Origin: Zoogloea oleivorans
GTDB lineage: Bacteria > Pseudomonadota > Gammaproteobacteria > Burkholderiales > Rhodocyclaceae
Assembly (NCBI RefSeq): GCF_008107625.1
Contig: NZ_SDKK01000009.1
Location: 43,591-107,590, forward strand
Direction: 5' to 3'
DNA: 64,000 nt
Shown: piece by piece, positions 27,983-36,470 of the stretch
Numbering within the stretch: the stretch's first letter is position 1
Layout of the letters: each line of letters starts with the position of its first letter
Program-made: the position numbers and the translations under genes
Notes under the pieces: generated by a model
Databases searched by the model: none
Told to the model about the DNA's origin: nothing
The model's input: only the letters and a program-made list of their open reading frames with translations

Positions 27983-28372
27983 ATGCATAGCAAGAAATTG
28001 GTTTCGGCTCTGATTGCCACGAGTTTGGCGCTGAGTGGTTGCGCATCCATCATCAAGGGAAACAGCGACAACATCACCGTAAACTCTCTTGAAAAGGGTT
28101 CCGTAATCTATGTAGATGGCGCCGCGCGCGGTGTAGATACCGCCATGGTTAACATCAAGAAAGGCAAACCACATACCCTGCGTGTGGAAAAGGAGGGCTG
28201 CAAGGCAGTCACCGGCGAAAGCGGAGAAGCCTTCGAGCCGGTGTCACTACTTGGCATCCTGCTCGACTTCGGCATTCTTACCATCCCGATCGACATGATT
28301 TCCGGCGCAGCCTGGAAGGTCGATCCCACCACTTACACCATGACCCCGATCTGCATGAAAGAGAGCGGGTAA
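27983..28372 (+). CDS. Small lipoprotein with PEGA-like beta module
   Basis: 129 aa lipoprotein. The signal peptide ends in LSGC (lipobox), followed by ASIIKGNSDNITVNS. The next strands, GSVIYVDGAARGVD and KGKPHTLRVEKEGCK, resemble the PEGA/carboxypeptidase-like surface domain in which a Gly-rich loop alternates with short strands. A hydrophobic stretch (LLGILLDFGILTIPIDMISGAAW) precedes a final GAAWKVDPT segment common in related lipoproteins. Base composition is less GC-rich than neighbours and it has its own promoter. Function unknown. Confidence 0.7.
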   Translation: MHSKKLVSALIATSLALSGCASIIKGNSDNITVNSLEKGSVIYVDGAARGVDTAMVNIKKGKPHTLRVEKEGCKAVTGESGEAFEPVSLLGILLDFGILTIPIDMISGAAWKVDPTTYTMTPICMKESG

Positions 28373-28390
28373 TCACACCGTTTCTGTGAT
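28372..28390. terminator. Small hairpin between convergent genes
   Basis: ATCACA and TGTGAT pair across a seven-base loop between the ends of the lipoprotein gene and the ClpP-like gene, which converge with only 18 bases between stops. There is no T-run, so bidirectional termination is only a suggestion. Confidence 0.3.
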
Positions 28391-29014
28391 CTAAGGTTTC
28401 GTCGCGCTCTTGCGCGGCGCTGCCTTGGGATGCTTGATGCGTCCGAGGCGGCGCCGGATCTCGTCGGAATCCATCCACAGGTCGCTGCCCTGCAGGATGT
28501 GGTTGATGTCGGTGGGACTCAGGAAAGGTGTGCACAGGCGCGTCGTGACCTTCTCGAACCAGTTGCCGAGGGCGTGCACCTCAGCCAGCTGCTCGCTGCC
28601 CTTGCCGGCGAAACTGCTCGAATAAGTGTGAAACATGAGCTGGCAGTTGTCATGCACCACCAGCTCGTCGCCGCTCAGGAAGATGAAAGCGGCCATCGAA
28701 TAGGCCCGCGCCTCCAGCACCGTGACCACGTGAGCGTCCGAAGCCAGCATGTTGTTGATGATCTGCAGGCCGGTGTTGAAATCACCGCCGGGTGAATTGA
28801 TGTGCAGGTAGATCAGATCGGTTTCGGAAGCCGAGCGCAGGGTATAGAACAACTCGGTATAAAACTGGGGTGCCTGGATCTCGCCGCACAGGTAATAGGA
28901 CACCTGGTGGATCGGCACCTGCCGCTCATAACGCATCAACCCGCCGAAGGGCTCGAGTTCTTCTTCGTCCGGCGGTTCGCCACCACCATTGCGGCCCGGG
29001 GAATGCTGCAGCAT
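28391..29014 (-). CDS. ClpP-like serine protease
   Basis: 207 aa member of the ClpP/crotonase fold. The nucleophile lies in EARAYSMAAFIFLSG (Ser106), a catalytic His in QLMFHTYSSSF (His129), and an Asp candidate near SDLWMDSDEIRRR (Asp178). The ahead-lying LIYLHINSPGGDF oxyanion block is typical. The N-terminus is Gly/Glu-rich and unlike housekeeping ClpP, so it is a ClpP paralogue of specialised use. Start at the ATG at 29014, preceded by AAGGAGAAG. No ClpX or ClpA partner is adjacent. It follows the histidine-kinase-like gene by 70 bases. Confidence 0.8.
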   Translation of the reverse strand: MLQHSPGRNGGGEPPDEEELEPFGGLMRYERQVPIHQVSYYLCGEIQAPQFYTELFYTLRSASETDLIYLHINSPGGDFNTGLQIINNMLASDAHVVTVLEARAYSMAAFIFLSGDELVVHDNCQLMFHTYSSSFAGKGSEQLAEVHALGNWFEKVTTRLCTPFLSPTDINHILQGSDLWMDSDEIRRRLGRIKHPKAAPRKSATKP

Positions 29015-29084
29015 GGTCTTCTCCTTGTCGGCTCCACGATGCAGGCAGTATGCAACCGCCCGGCAGCCGTCACAACCAGCAGGC

Positions 29085-30692
29085 TCAGACCAGCGCCGGC
29101 GGCTCAGCGGCGGCTTCAGCCACCGGCAGTTCGATCTTGAATACCCCGTGATTGGCCACCTCGCCCCACAGACGGCCGCCATGGATATCCACGATGGCGC
29201 GGCTGACGGACAGGCCGAGACCAAGGCCGCTGGACTTGGTGGACTGGAAAGGCTCGAAGATGCTCGCCGCCAGCCGGGCCGACAGCCCCGGCCCCGAATC
29301 CTCCACCCGCAGGCAGATCCTTCCATTCGCCTCCAGCACGGCCGCCACCCAGATCCGGCGCGGCTGGCGAGGACTGTCGCTGACCGCGTCGAAAGCATTG
29401 GAAAGCAGGTTGCGCAGCACCACTTCCATCTGCAGGCGGTCGACCAGCAGATGCACGTTCGGCATGCTGCCGGTCTTCAGGCGGATGCCGCTGCGTTCGG
29501 CACGGCTCCGGTAGGGCGCCACCGCCGACTCGACGAACGCTTCCAGGCTGATCCGTTCGAGCCGGGTCGCCCCGGTGTTGAAGAAGTCGCGCAGGCGCAG
29601 CAGCACTTCTCCAGCGCGGGCAGACTCCCTCTGCACACAGTGAATCGCTGCCTTCAGTTGCTCTCCCTCGCCCCGCTCCAGCAGTTGTTCGCAGGCCCCC
29701 GCATAGGCAGAAAGCGCCGTGAGCGGCTGGGAAAGTTCGTTGGCCAGCGCGCCAGCCATCTCTCCGGCGGCAGCCAGACGCAGGCTATGGCGCAGTTCCT
29801 CGCCGGTCCGCTGCTGTTCGTCCACCACCACGCCAACGAAGAACCCCACCAGGGCCATCGCCAGCGCCAGCAGTTGCAGCTCCTCGAGACTCACCGCACT
29901 GAGCTGCATCACCTGCACGGCAACGATCACCCCCACCTGCAAAAAGGCCGCACACACGATGGCCCCCGCCATGCCCTGGCGTGCAGCCGCCCATACAATC
30001 GGGAGGAAGAGCAGGTAAAAGAGCTTGAAGCCGTTATGCCCGCCCATGCCGAACGCCACCCACAGGGCAAGCAGAGCCAGCAGCAGGTAGGCGATACTTT
30101 CCAGATTGGCCACCGCCCGCCACAACAGCAGACGACCCCGCTCGCAGCTCAGCCACCACAACAGCGGCATCAGCACAGAAATGCCTACTGCATCGCCCAC
30201 CCAGAAGCGCTCCACGCCAACCCACCAGCCCGACTTGGGCAGCAAGCCCACTGCCCGCAGCGTAAAGAGGTAAACGCACGTCACCACCAGCAAACCCGCA
30301 ATCACCACGATCAACCAGGTAAACAGGCTGCGCCGGTCGTCGAGGAGGGTGTCGCGCGGCAGATGGCTGGCCAGCAGGGTCGCCAGGAACACGTAACCAC
30401 CAGCCAGGATCAGCGCCGACAGAATGCTGGCCAGCGGCGCCGCCGACACCCCGCGTACCGCCAGCTCGCTGAGGAGCACCGCTACCGCCAGGGGCAGCCA
30501 GGCCACCCGGCCAAGGCGCAAGACGAGTACCAGCCCCAGAGCGGGCGCAGGATTCCACGGGGTGATGTTGAGGTCATGCAGCGGATGGATAAAGCTCGCC
30601 ACATCGACAGCCACGTAAAGGACGATGAAGGCGATGAACAGCGGCACCCGCTCGAGCCACCCGACCACCGGATGTTTGACGTCGCTAATCAT
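29085..30692 (-). CDS. MASE1 sensor histidine-kinase-like protein lacking the phospho-acceptor His
   Basis: 535 aa membrane protein. The first 280 residues form about eight hydrophobic helices of the MASE1 sensory type (NITPWNPAPALGLVLVLRLG is characteristic). A kinase module follows, with an H-box-like AAAGEMAGALANELSQPL, in which Asn318 stands where the phosphorylated His is expected (AHELNQPL in relatives). The ATP-binding part is intact: N-box VVLRNLLSNAFDAV, G1 VEDSGPGLSA and G2 GLGLGLSVSRA. No response regulator is adjacent. It may be a pseudo-kinase that senses and regulates allosterically, or it may phosphorylate nothing. Its start overlaps the helicase gene by eight bases. Confidence 0.82.
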   Translation of the reverse strand: MISDVKHPVVGWLERVPLFIAFIVLYVAVDVASFIHPLHDLNITPWNPAPALGLVLVLRLGRVAWLPLAVAVLLSELAVRGVSAAPLASILSALILAGGYVFLATLLASHLPRDTLLDDRRSLFTWLIVVIAGLLVVTCVYLFTLRAVGLLPKSGWWVGVERFWVGDAVGISVLMPLLWWLSCERGRLLLWRAVANLESIAYLLLALLALWVAFGMGGHNGFKLFYLLFLPIVWAAARQGMAGAIVCAAFLQVGVIVAVQVMQLSAVSLEELQLLALAMALVGFFVGVVVDEQQRTGEELRHSLRLAAAGEMAGALANELSQPLTALSAYAGACEQLLERGEGEQLKAAIHCVQRESARAGEVLLRLRDFFNTGATRLERISLEAFVESAVAPYRSRAERSGIRLKTGSMPNVHLLVDRLQMEVVLRNLLSNAFDAVSDSPRQPRRIWVAAVLEANGRICLRVEDSGPGLSARLAASIFEPFQSTKSSGLGLGLSVSRAIVDIHGGRLWGEVANHGVFKIELPVAEAAAEPPALV

Positions 30693-33600
30693 GGCTTGCC
30701 TTCAGCGGCTTGCCGCGTTTTTTGGGCGCCGCCGCGTCGCCTTTTATCTCCGGCAGGGGGGCGAGCAGTGCGCGGATGTCATCCTCACCAAACTTGACCG
30801 TACCTTCGTGATCCTCACCGAGAATGCCCGCCGCCAGTTCGGCTTTTTTGTCTTGCAGGGCGAGGATTTTCTCTTCGATGGAACCGGCCACCACCAGCTT
30901 GTAGACGAACACCGATTTGGTCTGGCCGAGGCGGTGAGCCCGGTCGGTAGCCTGGTTTTCGGCGGCCGGGTTCCACCACGGATCGTAATGGATCACCGTG
31001 TCGGCAGCCGTGAGGTTGAGGCCCACGCCACCGGCCTTCAGACTGATCAGGAAAACCGGCACGGCGCCATCCTGAAACTGGCGTACCGGCGTTTCCCGGT
31101 CGGCGGTATCGCCGGTGAGCATCACGAAACGGATGTCGCGGGCCTCGAGTTCGGCGGCAATCAGCGCCAGCATGCCGGTGAACTGCGAGAACAACAGCAC
31201 CTTGCGGCCCTCGTCCACCAGCTCCGGCAGCATGTCCATCAACAAGTCGAGCTTGGCGCGTTCCTTGACCTTGGCAGCTACCTCGGTCTTCAGCAGGCGC
31301 GGGTCGCAGCACACCTGGCGCAGCTTGAGCAGCGCGTCGAGGATGAGGATCTGGCTGCGCGCAAAGCCGCGGGCGGCAATTTCCTCGCGGATGCGCTTGT
31401 CCATGGTGGCGCGCACCGTTTCGTAGAGATCGCGCTGGCGGCCTTCGAGTTCGACACTGCGCACGACGATGGTCTTGGGCGGCAGCTCCTTGGCCACGTC
31501 CTCCTTGCGCCGGCGCAGGATGAAGGGCGCAATGCGGCGAGCCAGGATGTCGCGCCGCACCACGTCGCCGCGCTTTTCGATGGGGCTCCGCCAGCGGGCC
31601 GTGAAGTCCTTGGCGTCACCGAGAAAACCCGGCAACAGAAAGTCGAACTGACTCCACAACTCGCCGAGGTGATTTTCCAGCGGCGTGCCGGTGAGACACA
31701 GGCGGTGCTCGGCCTTGAGCATGCGCACCACCTGGGCGGCCTGGCTGGCGGCGTTCTTCACCGTCTGGGCTTCGTCGAGGATCAGCGAGTGGTATTCGTG
31801 GGCGGCGAGCTGCTCCCGGTCGCGCCACAAGAGCGGGTAGGTGGTGAGGCACACGTCGTGGTCGGGAATCTGCGCAAACGCCTCGGCCCGGCCGCTACCG
31901 CGCAGGCTGAGCACCTTGAGGGCCGGCGCAAAGCGTTCGGCCTCGCGCTGCCAGTTGAAGACCAGCGAAGTCGGCAGCACGATCAGGGCCGGCTTGCCGA
32001 GACGGCGGGCACGCTTTTCGACGAGCAGGTGGGCGAGGGTCTGGGCGGTTTTGCCGAGGCCCATGTCGTCGGCGAGGATGCCGCCCAGGCCGTGCCGGCG
32101 CAGGTGTTGCAGCCAGGCCAGGCCTTCGAGCTGGTAGGGACGCAATTCGAGCGCGAAACCCTTTGGAACGGCCACCTTCTTGATGCTGGCGGCGTCGCGG
32201 ATGCGAGCGATCCATTCCTCGACACTGGCCATGCCGCGCGCCTGCCAGCCCTCGCCAAGGGCTTCGGCCAGACGCGGCGCGTCCAGGCGCGACACCTTGA
32301 GGCTGGCCGACGGCGTATCGAAAAGATCCACCAGCGTGCGCGCGATGGGCTTGATGCGCTCGGCCGGCAGGGCCATCCGCTCGCCATCGTCGAGCTCGAC
32401 CATCACCCGCGCGTCGTCGCGGATGGCATCGATCTTCTTGCGGTCGAGCCAGCGCGGATCCTGGCGGAAAACAGCGTGGAGCATCGGCGCCAGATCGAGC
32501 CGGCGGCCTTCCACCTCGACGCCGAGGGACACCTGGAACCAGCCACCCTCGCCTTCCTCGATGTCCACGTGCCATTCGGTCGGCACCAGCACCCGGTGAC
32601 GAAAATCCTTCGGGCAGTCGATGCGCCAGCCGGCCTCGCGCAGGGCCGGGGCGGTAAGTGAGAAGAAATGCGCCCAGTGGGCCTCGCTTTCGAGGCCGAA
32701 AATACTTTCCGGCCGCGCACCGGAAACCATCAGCCAGGTCGGTTTGACGGGCTGGAAGCCGGCGGCCAGAAAAGCCCGCCAGGCGGCCGTTTCCTGCTGT
32801 AGATCACGTTTGACGCGCACCGCCCGGCCGTCGTCGAGGGTGGCCACATCATGGGTGGAGCCCGCCTCGAAGCGCACTTCGCCGTAGGCAAAGAGCGGCA
32901 GGGCCACGTCGTACTCCTGCCCGTTGTAGTCCACCGGGTAACCCCGGTGCTTGCGCCAGCTCCAGCAATGCAGGGTTTGCAGGCTGAGTACCGGCTGGCA
33001 AGGCAGTTCGAGACGCGGCAGTTCCGCCGCACTGGCGCCACGGGGGGAAGGCAGCGTCGGCGCCACCTGGGCCAGGGCGCTGGCCACCACCGGCAGTTCG
33101 AGCGGTGACAGGGGTGGCAGGGCGAGCACTTCGGCCAGCACGGCACCGCCTTCCATCTGCACCCGGCCAGCCTCGCCGCGGCTGGCATCGAAATAGGCCA
33201 GCGGCTCGGTGCAGATCACCAGCGGGGCCGTGGGCACGACACGGACCCGCGCCTTGACCCCCTCTTCGCCCGGCATCCATTCAAGCTGACCGGGGCGCGG
33301 TGCACCGGCGGCCAGCGGCGTAATGCGCCCGCTGTCGTCCAGTTCGAGGTAAGTCCGCCCGGTGGCGAGAGCGGCTTCCAGCAAGGCCAGTCCCTCTGCC
33401 CCGCGCAACTCGGGGCGTCCGTACGAGCCGCTGCGCCGACTCGCCTCGCGCAGCAGGCGGAAGACCTGCAGGTCTTCCTCGCGCACGAAGGACGGTGGCT
33501 TGAGCAGGGCCTGCTCGTAATTGCTCCAGACGCTGGCGCTCGCCATCGGTTCACCTTCAGGCCCGACACGGCTCTTGATGAGGCTGAATTCCACCCCGTC

Positions 33601-34044
33601 ACCCAGCATCCAGACGCTGCAGATGTAGAAGATGCCCTCCTTCGCCGGAGCCGGCTTGCGCGCCTTGTCGGCCTTGGCGACACGCTCCTGCAGGGTCCTG
33701 GCCCACGCCAGGATCTCGGCACGCGGCTTGTCTACCAGAGCCCCGGGGCGACGGGCGGCCAGAATCAGGGCCGCCGCGTGCTTGCAGCGGTTGCCCACCG
33801 GGCAGGTGCAGCGGGTGCTGAGTTCGATGGAGCTCTCGCCAAAGTACTCGCGCCGTTCGATTCTCACACTGACCCGATAAGGCACCGCCTCACTACCCTG
33901 CACTTGAGCCTGCAACTGGTGACCGGCAGCCTCGATATGACGTACCCGTCCTACATAAGCGCGGGCACGGCTCAGGGAGTTGGCAGAAAACAGTTCGGAG
34001 AGAAGGGTGTCGTCGAGGTGGGCGAGAAGGCGAGCGAGTTCCAT
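30685..34044 (-). CDS. SWIM zinc-finger SNF2-family helicase
   Basis: Large (1119 aa) DEAD/DEAH-type ATPase that likely translocates on double-stranded DNA or remodels protein-DNA complexes. The N-terminal SWIM finger is CTCPVGNRCKH (Cys-x-Cys ... Cys-x-His). The SNF2 core includes GGILADDMGLGKTAQTLAHLL (motif I), the LILDEAQTVKN motif (DEAQ), LCLTGTPLENHLGELWSQ (motif III) and the C-terminal GVGLNLTAADTVIHYDPWWNPA and QATDRAHRLGQTK blocks. Proteins of this layout are widespread in bacteria, with roles in transcription or genome maintenance not fully settled. It reads toward the histidine-kinase-like gene. Confidence 0.9.
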   Translation of the reverse strand: MELARLLAHLDDTLLSELFSANSLSRARAYVGRVRHIEAAGHQLQAQVQGSEAVPYRVSVRIERREYFGESSIELSTRCTCPVGNRCKHAAALILAARRPGALVDKPRAEILAWARTLQERVAKADKARKPAPAKEGIFYICSVWMLGDGVEFSLIKSRVGPEGEPMASASVWSNYEQALLKPPSFVREEDLQVFRLLREASRRSGSYGRPELRGAEGLALLEAALATGRTYLELDDSGRITPLAAGAPRPGQLEWMPGEEGVKARVRVVPTAPLVICTEPLAYFDASRGEAGRVQMEGGAVLAEVLALPPLSPLELPVVASALAQVAPTLPSPRGASAAELPRLELPCQPVLSLQTLHCWSWRKHRGYPVDYNGQEYDVALPLFAYGEVRFEAGSTHDVATLDDGRAVRVKRDLQQETAAWRAFLAAGFQPVKPTWLMVSGARPESIFGLESEAHWAHFFSLTAPALREAGWRIDCPKDFRHRVLVPTEWHVDIEEGEGGWFQVSLGVEVEGRRLDLAPMLHAVFRQDPRWLDRKKIDAIRDDARVMVELDDGERMALPAERIKPIARTLVDLFDTPSASLKVSRLDAPRLAEALGEGWQARGMASVEEWIARIRDAASIKKVAVPKGFALELRPYQLEGLAWLQHLRRHGLGGILADDMGLGKTAQTLAHLLVEKRARRLGKPALIVLPTSLVFNWQREAERFAPALKVLSLRGSGRAEAFAQIPDHDVCLTTYPLLWRDREQLAAHEYHSLILDEAQTVKNAASQAAQVVRMLKAEHRLCLTGTPLENHLGELWSQFDFLLPGFLGDAKDFTARWRSPIEKRGDVVRRDILARRIAPFILRRRKEDVAKELPPKTIVVRSVELEGRQRDLYETVRATMDKRIREEIAARGFARSQILILDALLKLRQVCCDPRLLKTEVAAKVKERAKLDLLMDMLPELVDEGRKVLLFSQFTGMLALIAAELEARDIRFVMLTGDTADRETPVRQFQDGAVPVFLISLKAGGVGLNLTAADTVIHYDPWWNPAAENQATDRAHRLGQTKSVFVYKLVVAGSIEEKILALQDKKAELAAGILGEDHEGTVKFGEDDIRALLAPLPEIKGDAAAPKKRGKPLKASHD

Positions 34045-34104
34045 GCCGACGAGATTGGGCGGGCGAAAGTCAGGATTTTAGGGCTTAAGGAGCCCGAGCG
34101 ATAC

Positions 34105-34917
34105 CTAAGCGCAGGCATCGCGACCGCTATCGAGGGAATAACCGGCCGCATCGAGCATGGCCGGCAAGGCTTCGGCGGCACGCAGGCGCAGGCGGATGGC
34201 AACCCGTTCACTGAGCGGCGAGTGACCAGGGTTGATCTCGATGGTCGGAATCCCGTTCTCCACCGCCCACAACACCGGGCCGGCGATATACGGGAAGGCG
34301 CTGCCGGTGCCAACGGAAAGTATCAGGTCCGGCCCGGCGGCAAGCACACGCTCAAAGCGATGCAGCGCCTGATCGGGCAGACTCTCGCCAAAAAGCACCA
34401 CATCCGGACGCAGGATGCCGCCGCAGTGGGGGCATTCGGGAGGAATCGACAGGCCGGCATAGTTATCCACATGACGGGAGCGCCCGCAGTCCACGCAACG
34501 CAGGCGGCGCAGGGTGCCGTGCATTTCAATCACATTGCGGGAACCGGCAGCCAGATGAAAACCGTCTACATTCTGGGTCAGCACCGTGACGCCGCCATGC
34601 AGTGCTTCCAGCCGGGCAATTGCATAATGGCCGGCATTGGGGCGGGCGCCGCGGCAGGCCGACTCGATCTGCGCCAGATAGTGCCAGGTGATGTCGGGCC
34701 GCTGTTCGAACATTTCCCCCGACAGGGCCTGCTCGATGGGCAGTCCGATGTCGGTGTGGGCATCTTCGTAGAGGCCGCCGACGCCCCGGTAGGTGGGCAG
34801 CCCGGAGTCGGCCGAGAGCCCGGCACCGGTGATGAACAGGATGCGCCGTGCGGTCGAAAGCAGGCGACCCGCGGCGGCAATCCCGGTGGCGTGTTCGGTT
34901 AAGGTGTTGTTTGACAT
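34105..34917 (-). CDS. NAD-dependent protein deacylase (Sir2 family)
   Basis: 270 aa sirtuin that removes acyl groups from lysine with NAD+ as co-substrate. The NAD-binding motif is ILFITGAGLSADSGLPTYRG, the catalytic region VLTQNVDGFHLAAGS with EMHGTLRRLRC, and the zinc site CVDCGRS...ECPHCGG. Late FGESLPDQAL and LSVGTGSAFPYIAG segments complete the Rossmann fold. Start at the ATG at 34917 where homology starts. It diverges from the YafJ-like gene over a 148-base region with a perfect dyad. Confidence 0.9.
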   Translation of the reverse strand: MSNNTLTEHATGIAAAGRLLSTARRILFITGAGLSADSGLPTYRGVGGLYEDAHTDIGLPIEQALSGEMFEQRPDITWHYLAQIESACRGARPNAGHYAIARLEALHGGVTVLTQNVDGFHLAAGSRNVIEMHGTLRRLRCVDCGRSRHVDNYAGLSIPPECPHCGGILRPDVVLFGESLPDQALHRFERVLAAGPDLILSVGTGSAFPYIAGPVLWAVENGIPTIEINPGHSPLSERVAIRLRLRAAEALPAMLDAAGYSLDSGRDACA

Positions 34918-35019
34918 GCTGGATCCCAGGCGGGAGAAAACGGGGAAAATCACGCGAGGCGTAGCGCCATCCAGACAGACTATCCGCCTAATGAGAGGCG
35001 CTGCGAAGGGTTTAATTCT

Positions 35020-35035
35020 GACCGACTCGTCGGTC
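35020..35035. promoter_or_regulatory. Perfect dyad in the divergent sirtuin / amidotransferase promoter region
   Basis: GACCGAC and GTCGGTC flank a TC centre. Size and symmetry match operators bound by TetR-type dimeric repressors. It lies 31 bases before the amidotransferase ATG. No candidate regulator gene is found in this window. Confidence 0.45.
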
Positions 35036-35065
35036 GGAGGCCATACAGAAAAAGCGAAGAAAACC

Positions 35066-35884
35066 ATGTGTCAGCTGTTAGGAATGAATTGCAATACACC
35101 GACGGACATCTGTTTCTCGTTCGCCGGCTTCCAGGCCCGCGGCGGGCTCACCGACGTCCACGGTGATGGTTGGGGCATCGCCTTCTTCGAGGGCCGCGGC
35201 GTGCGCGTATTCCTCGACCCGAAGGCCAGCAGCGCCTCGCCGGTGGCCGAACTGGTGCGCCAGTACCCGATCCACTCGCTCAACGTCATCGCCCACATCC
35301 GCAAAGCCACCCAAGGCGTCATCACACTGGAAAATACCCACCCTTTCCAGCGGGAGTTGTGGGGGCGCTACTGGGTGTTCGCCCACAACGGCAATCTCAA
35401 GGGCTTCATGCCCGAGCTGCCTGGTCACTTCCAGCCCGTCGGCCAGACAGATTCCGAACGAGCCTTCTGCTACCTGATGGAATCCCTGCGCCACCGTTTT
35501 CCCGACGGCGAACCTTCCCGCGACACCCTGTTCGCGGAGATCCGGAAGATCGCCACCGAGATCGGCAGTCACGGGGAATTCAACTTCCTGCTCTCCAACG
35601 GGACCTGCCTGTTCGCCCATTGCGCTTCGCGGCTCACTTACATCGTGCGCCAGGCCCCCTTCGACCAGGCCCACCTGAAGGACCAGGACCTCACCGTGGA
35701 TTTCCGCAAGCTGACCTCTCCTGCCGACCGGGTCGCCATCGTGGCCACCACGCCGCTGACCGACAATGAAACCTGGCTGCCGATGGCGCCCGGAAGCCTG
35801 ATGCTCTTTGTGGACGGCGCCCCCGTGGATGCCGGACCAGCCGGAACTTGCGCCTTTATCCGGACCGATCCCCCCGCCTGCTGA
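35066..35884 (+). CDS. Class II glutamine amidotransferase (YafJ-type)
   Basis: 272 aa protein with the N-terminal nucleophile fold of class II amidotransferases: after removal of Met, Cys2 (MCQLLGMNCNTP) is the catalytic residue. Further marks are GDGWGIAFFEG, HIRKATQG and HPFQRELWGRYWVFAHNGNL, matching YafJ and GatX-type proteins rather than GlmS, because no sugar isomerase domain follows. It presumably hydrolyses glutamine or a related gamma-glutamyl compound. ATG at 35066 with GAAGA upstream. Confidence 0.88.
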   Translation: MCQLLGMNCNTPTDICFSFAGFQARGGLTDVHGDGWGIAFFEGRGVRVFLDPKASSASPVAELVRQYPIHSLNVIAHIRKATQGVITLENTHPFQRELWGRYWVFAHNGNLKGFMPELPGHFQPVGQTDSERAFCYLMESLRHRFPDGEPSRDTLFAEIRKIATEIGSHGEFNFLLSNGTCLFAHCASRLTYIVRQAPFDQAHLKDQDLTVDFRKLTSPADRVAIVATTPLTDNETWLPMAPGSLMLFVDGAPVDAGPAGTCAFIRTDPPAC

Positions 35885-36009
35885 GTCGATTTTGTCAAAA
35901 TCGCCCGGAAGCACTTTTTATGAATTACGTCACAGAAAAGCAGCAGTGAAAATTTGCGATATATCCGGGCTAGAATCCTCTGATATTGCAACACCGGGCT
36001 GAAGCCGCC

Positions 36010-36453
36010 ATGTCGACAAGCGCACCTCAAGACTGCCCCCTCTGCTTTCCCGAACGGGAGAACCTGCTTTGGCACGATGCAAGCTGCCGCGTGATCCGGG
36101 TCGAGGATCCGGATTACCCCGGCTATTGCCGCCTGATCTGGAACGAGCACGTGGCGGAAATGAGTGATCTGTCCCCTGCCGAGCAACGCCACTGCTTCAA
36201 CATCCTGATGGCCGTGGAAGTAGCCCTGCGGGAATGCTTCCACCCGGAAAAGATCAACCTGGCCAGTTTCGGCAACGTGGTGCCCCATCTGCACTGGCAT
36301 CTCATCCCGCGCTATCTCGACGACCGTCATTTTCCCCAGCCAGTGTGGGGCATGGCGCAGCGCAAGGGCGGCGCATCACCCGCCCCCGCTGTCGATGACG
36401 CCCGCCTCGCCCTGGCGGTACGCAACGCCATCGCCGAGCACCTTTCAGGCTGA
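36010..36453 (+). CDS. HIT family hydrolase
   Basis: 147 aa protein with the histidine-triad motif VVPHLHWHLIPR, N-terminal CPLCFPERENLLWHD (possible zinc Cys pair) and a DDRHFPQPVWG C-terminal block typical of the YcfF/HinT-like diadenosine and nucleoside-phosphoramidate hydrolases. Start at the ATG at 36010. The next gene follows 17 bases behind, so they probably form one transcript. Confidence 0.88.
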   Translation: MSTSAPQDCPLCFPERENLLWHDASCRVIRVEDPDYPGYCRLIWNEHVAEMSDLSPAEQRHCFNILMAVEVALRECFHPEKINLASFGNVVPHLHWHLIPRYLDDRHFPQPVWGMAQRKGGASPAPAVDDARLALAVRNAIAEHLSG

Positions 36454-36470
36454 AGCCGGAGGATCGTTCC

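Noticed and set aside
34463-34471. A DnaA box match inside the sirtuin gene
   Set aside because: Isolated, far from the cluster at 55.7-61.8 kb; probably chance.
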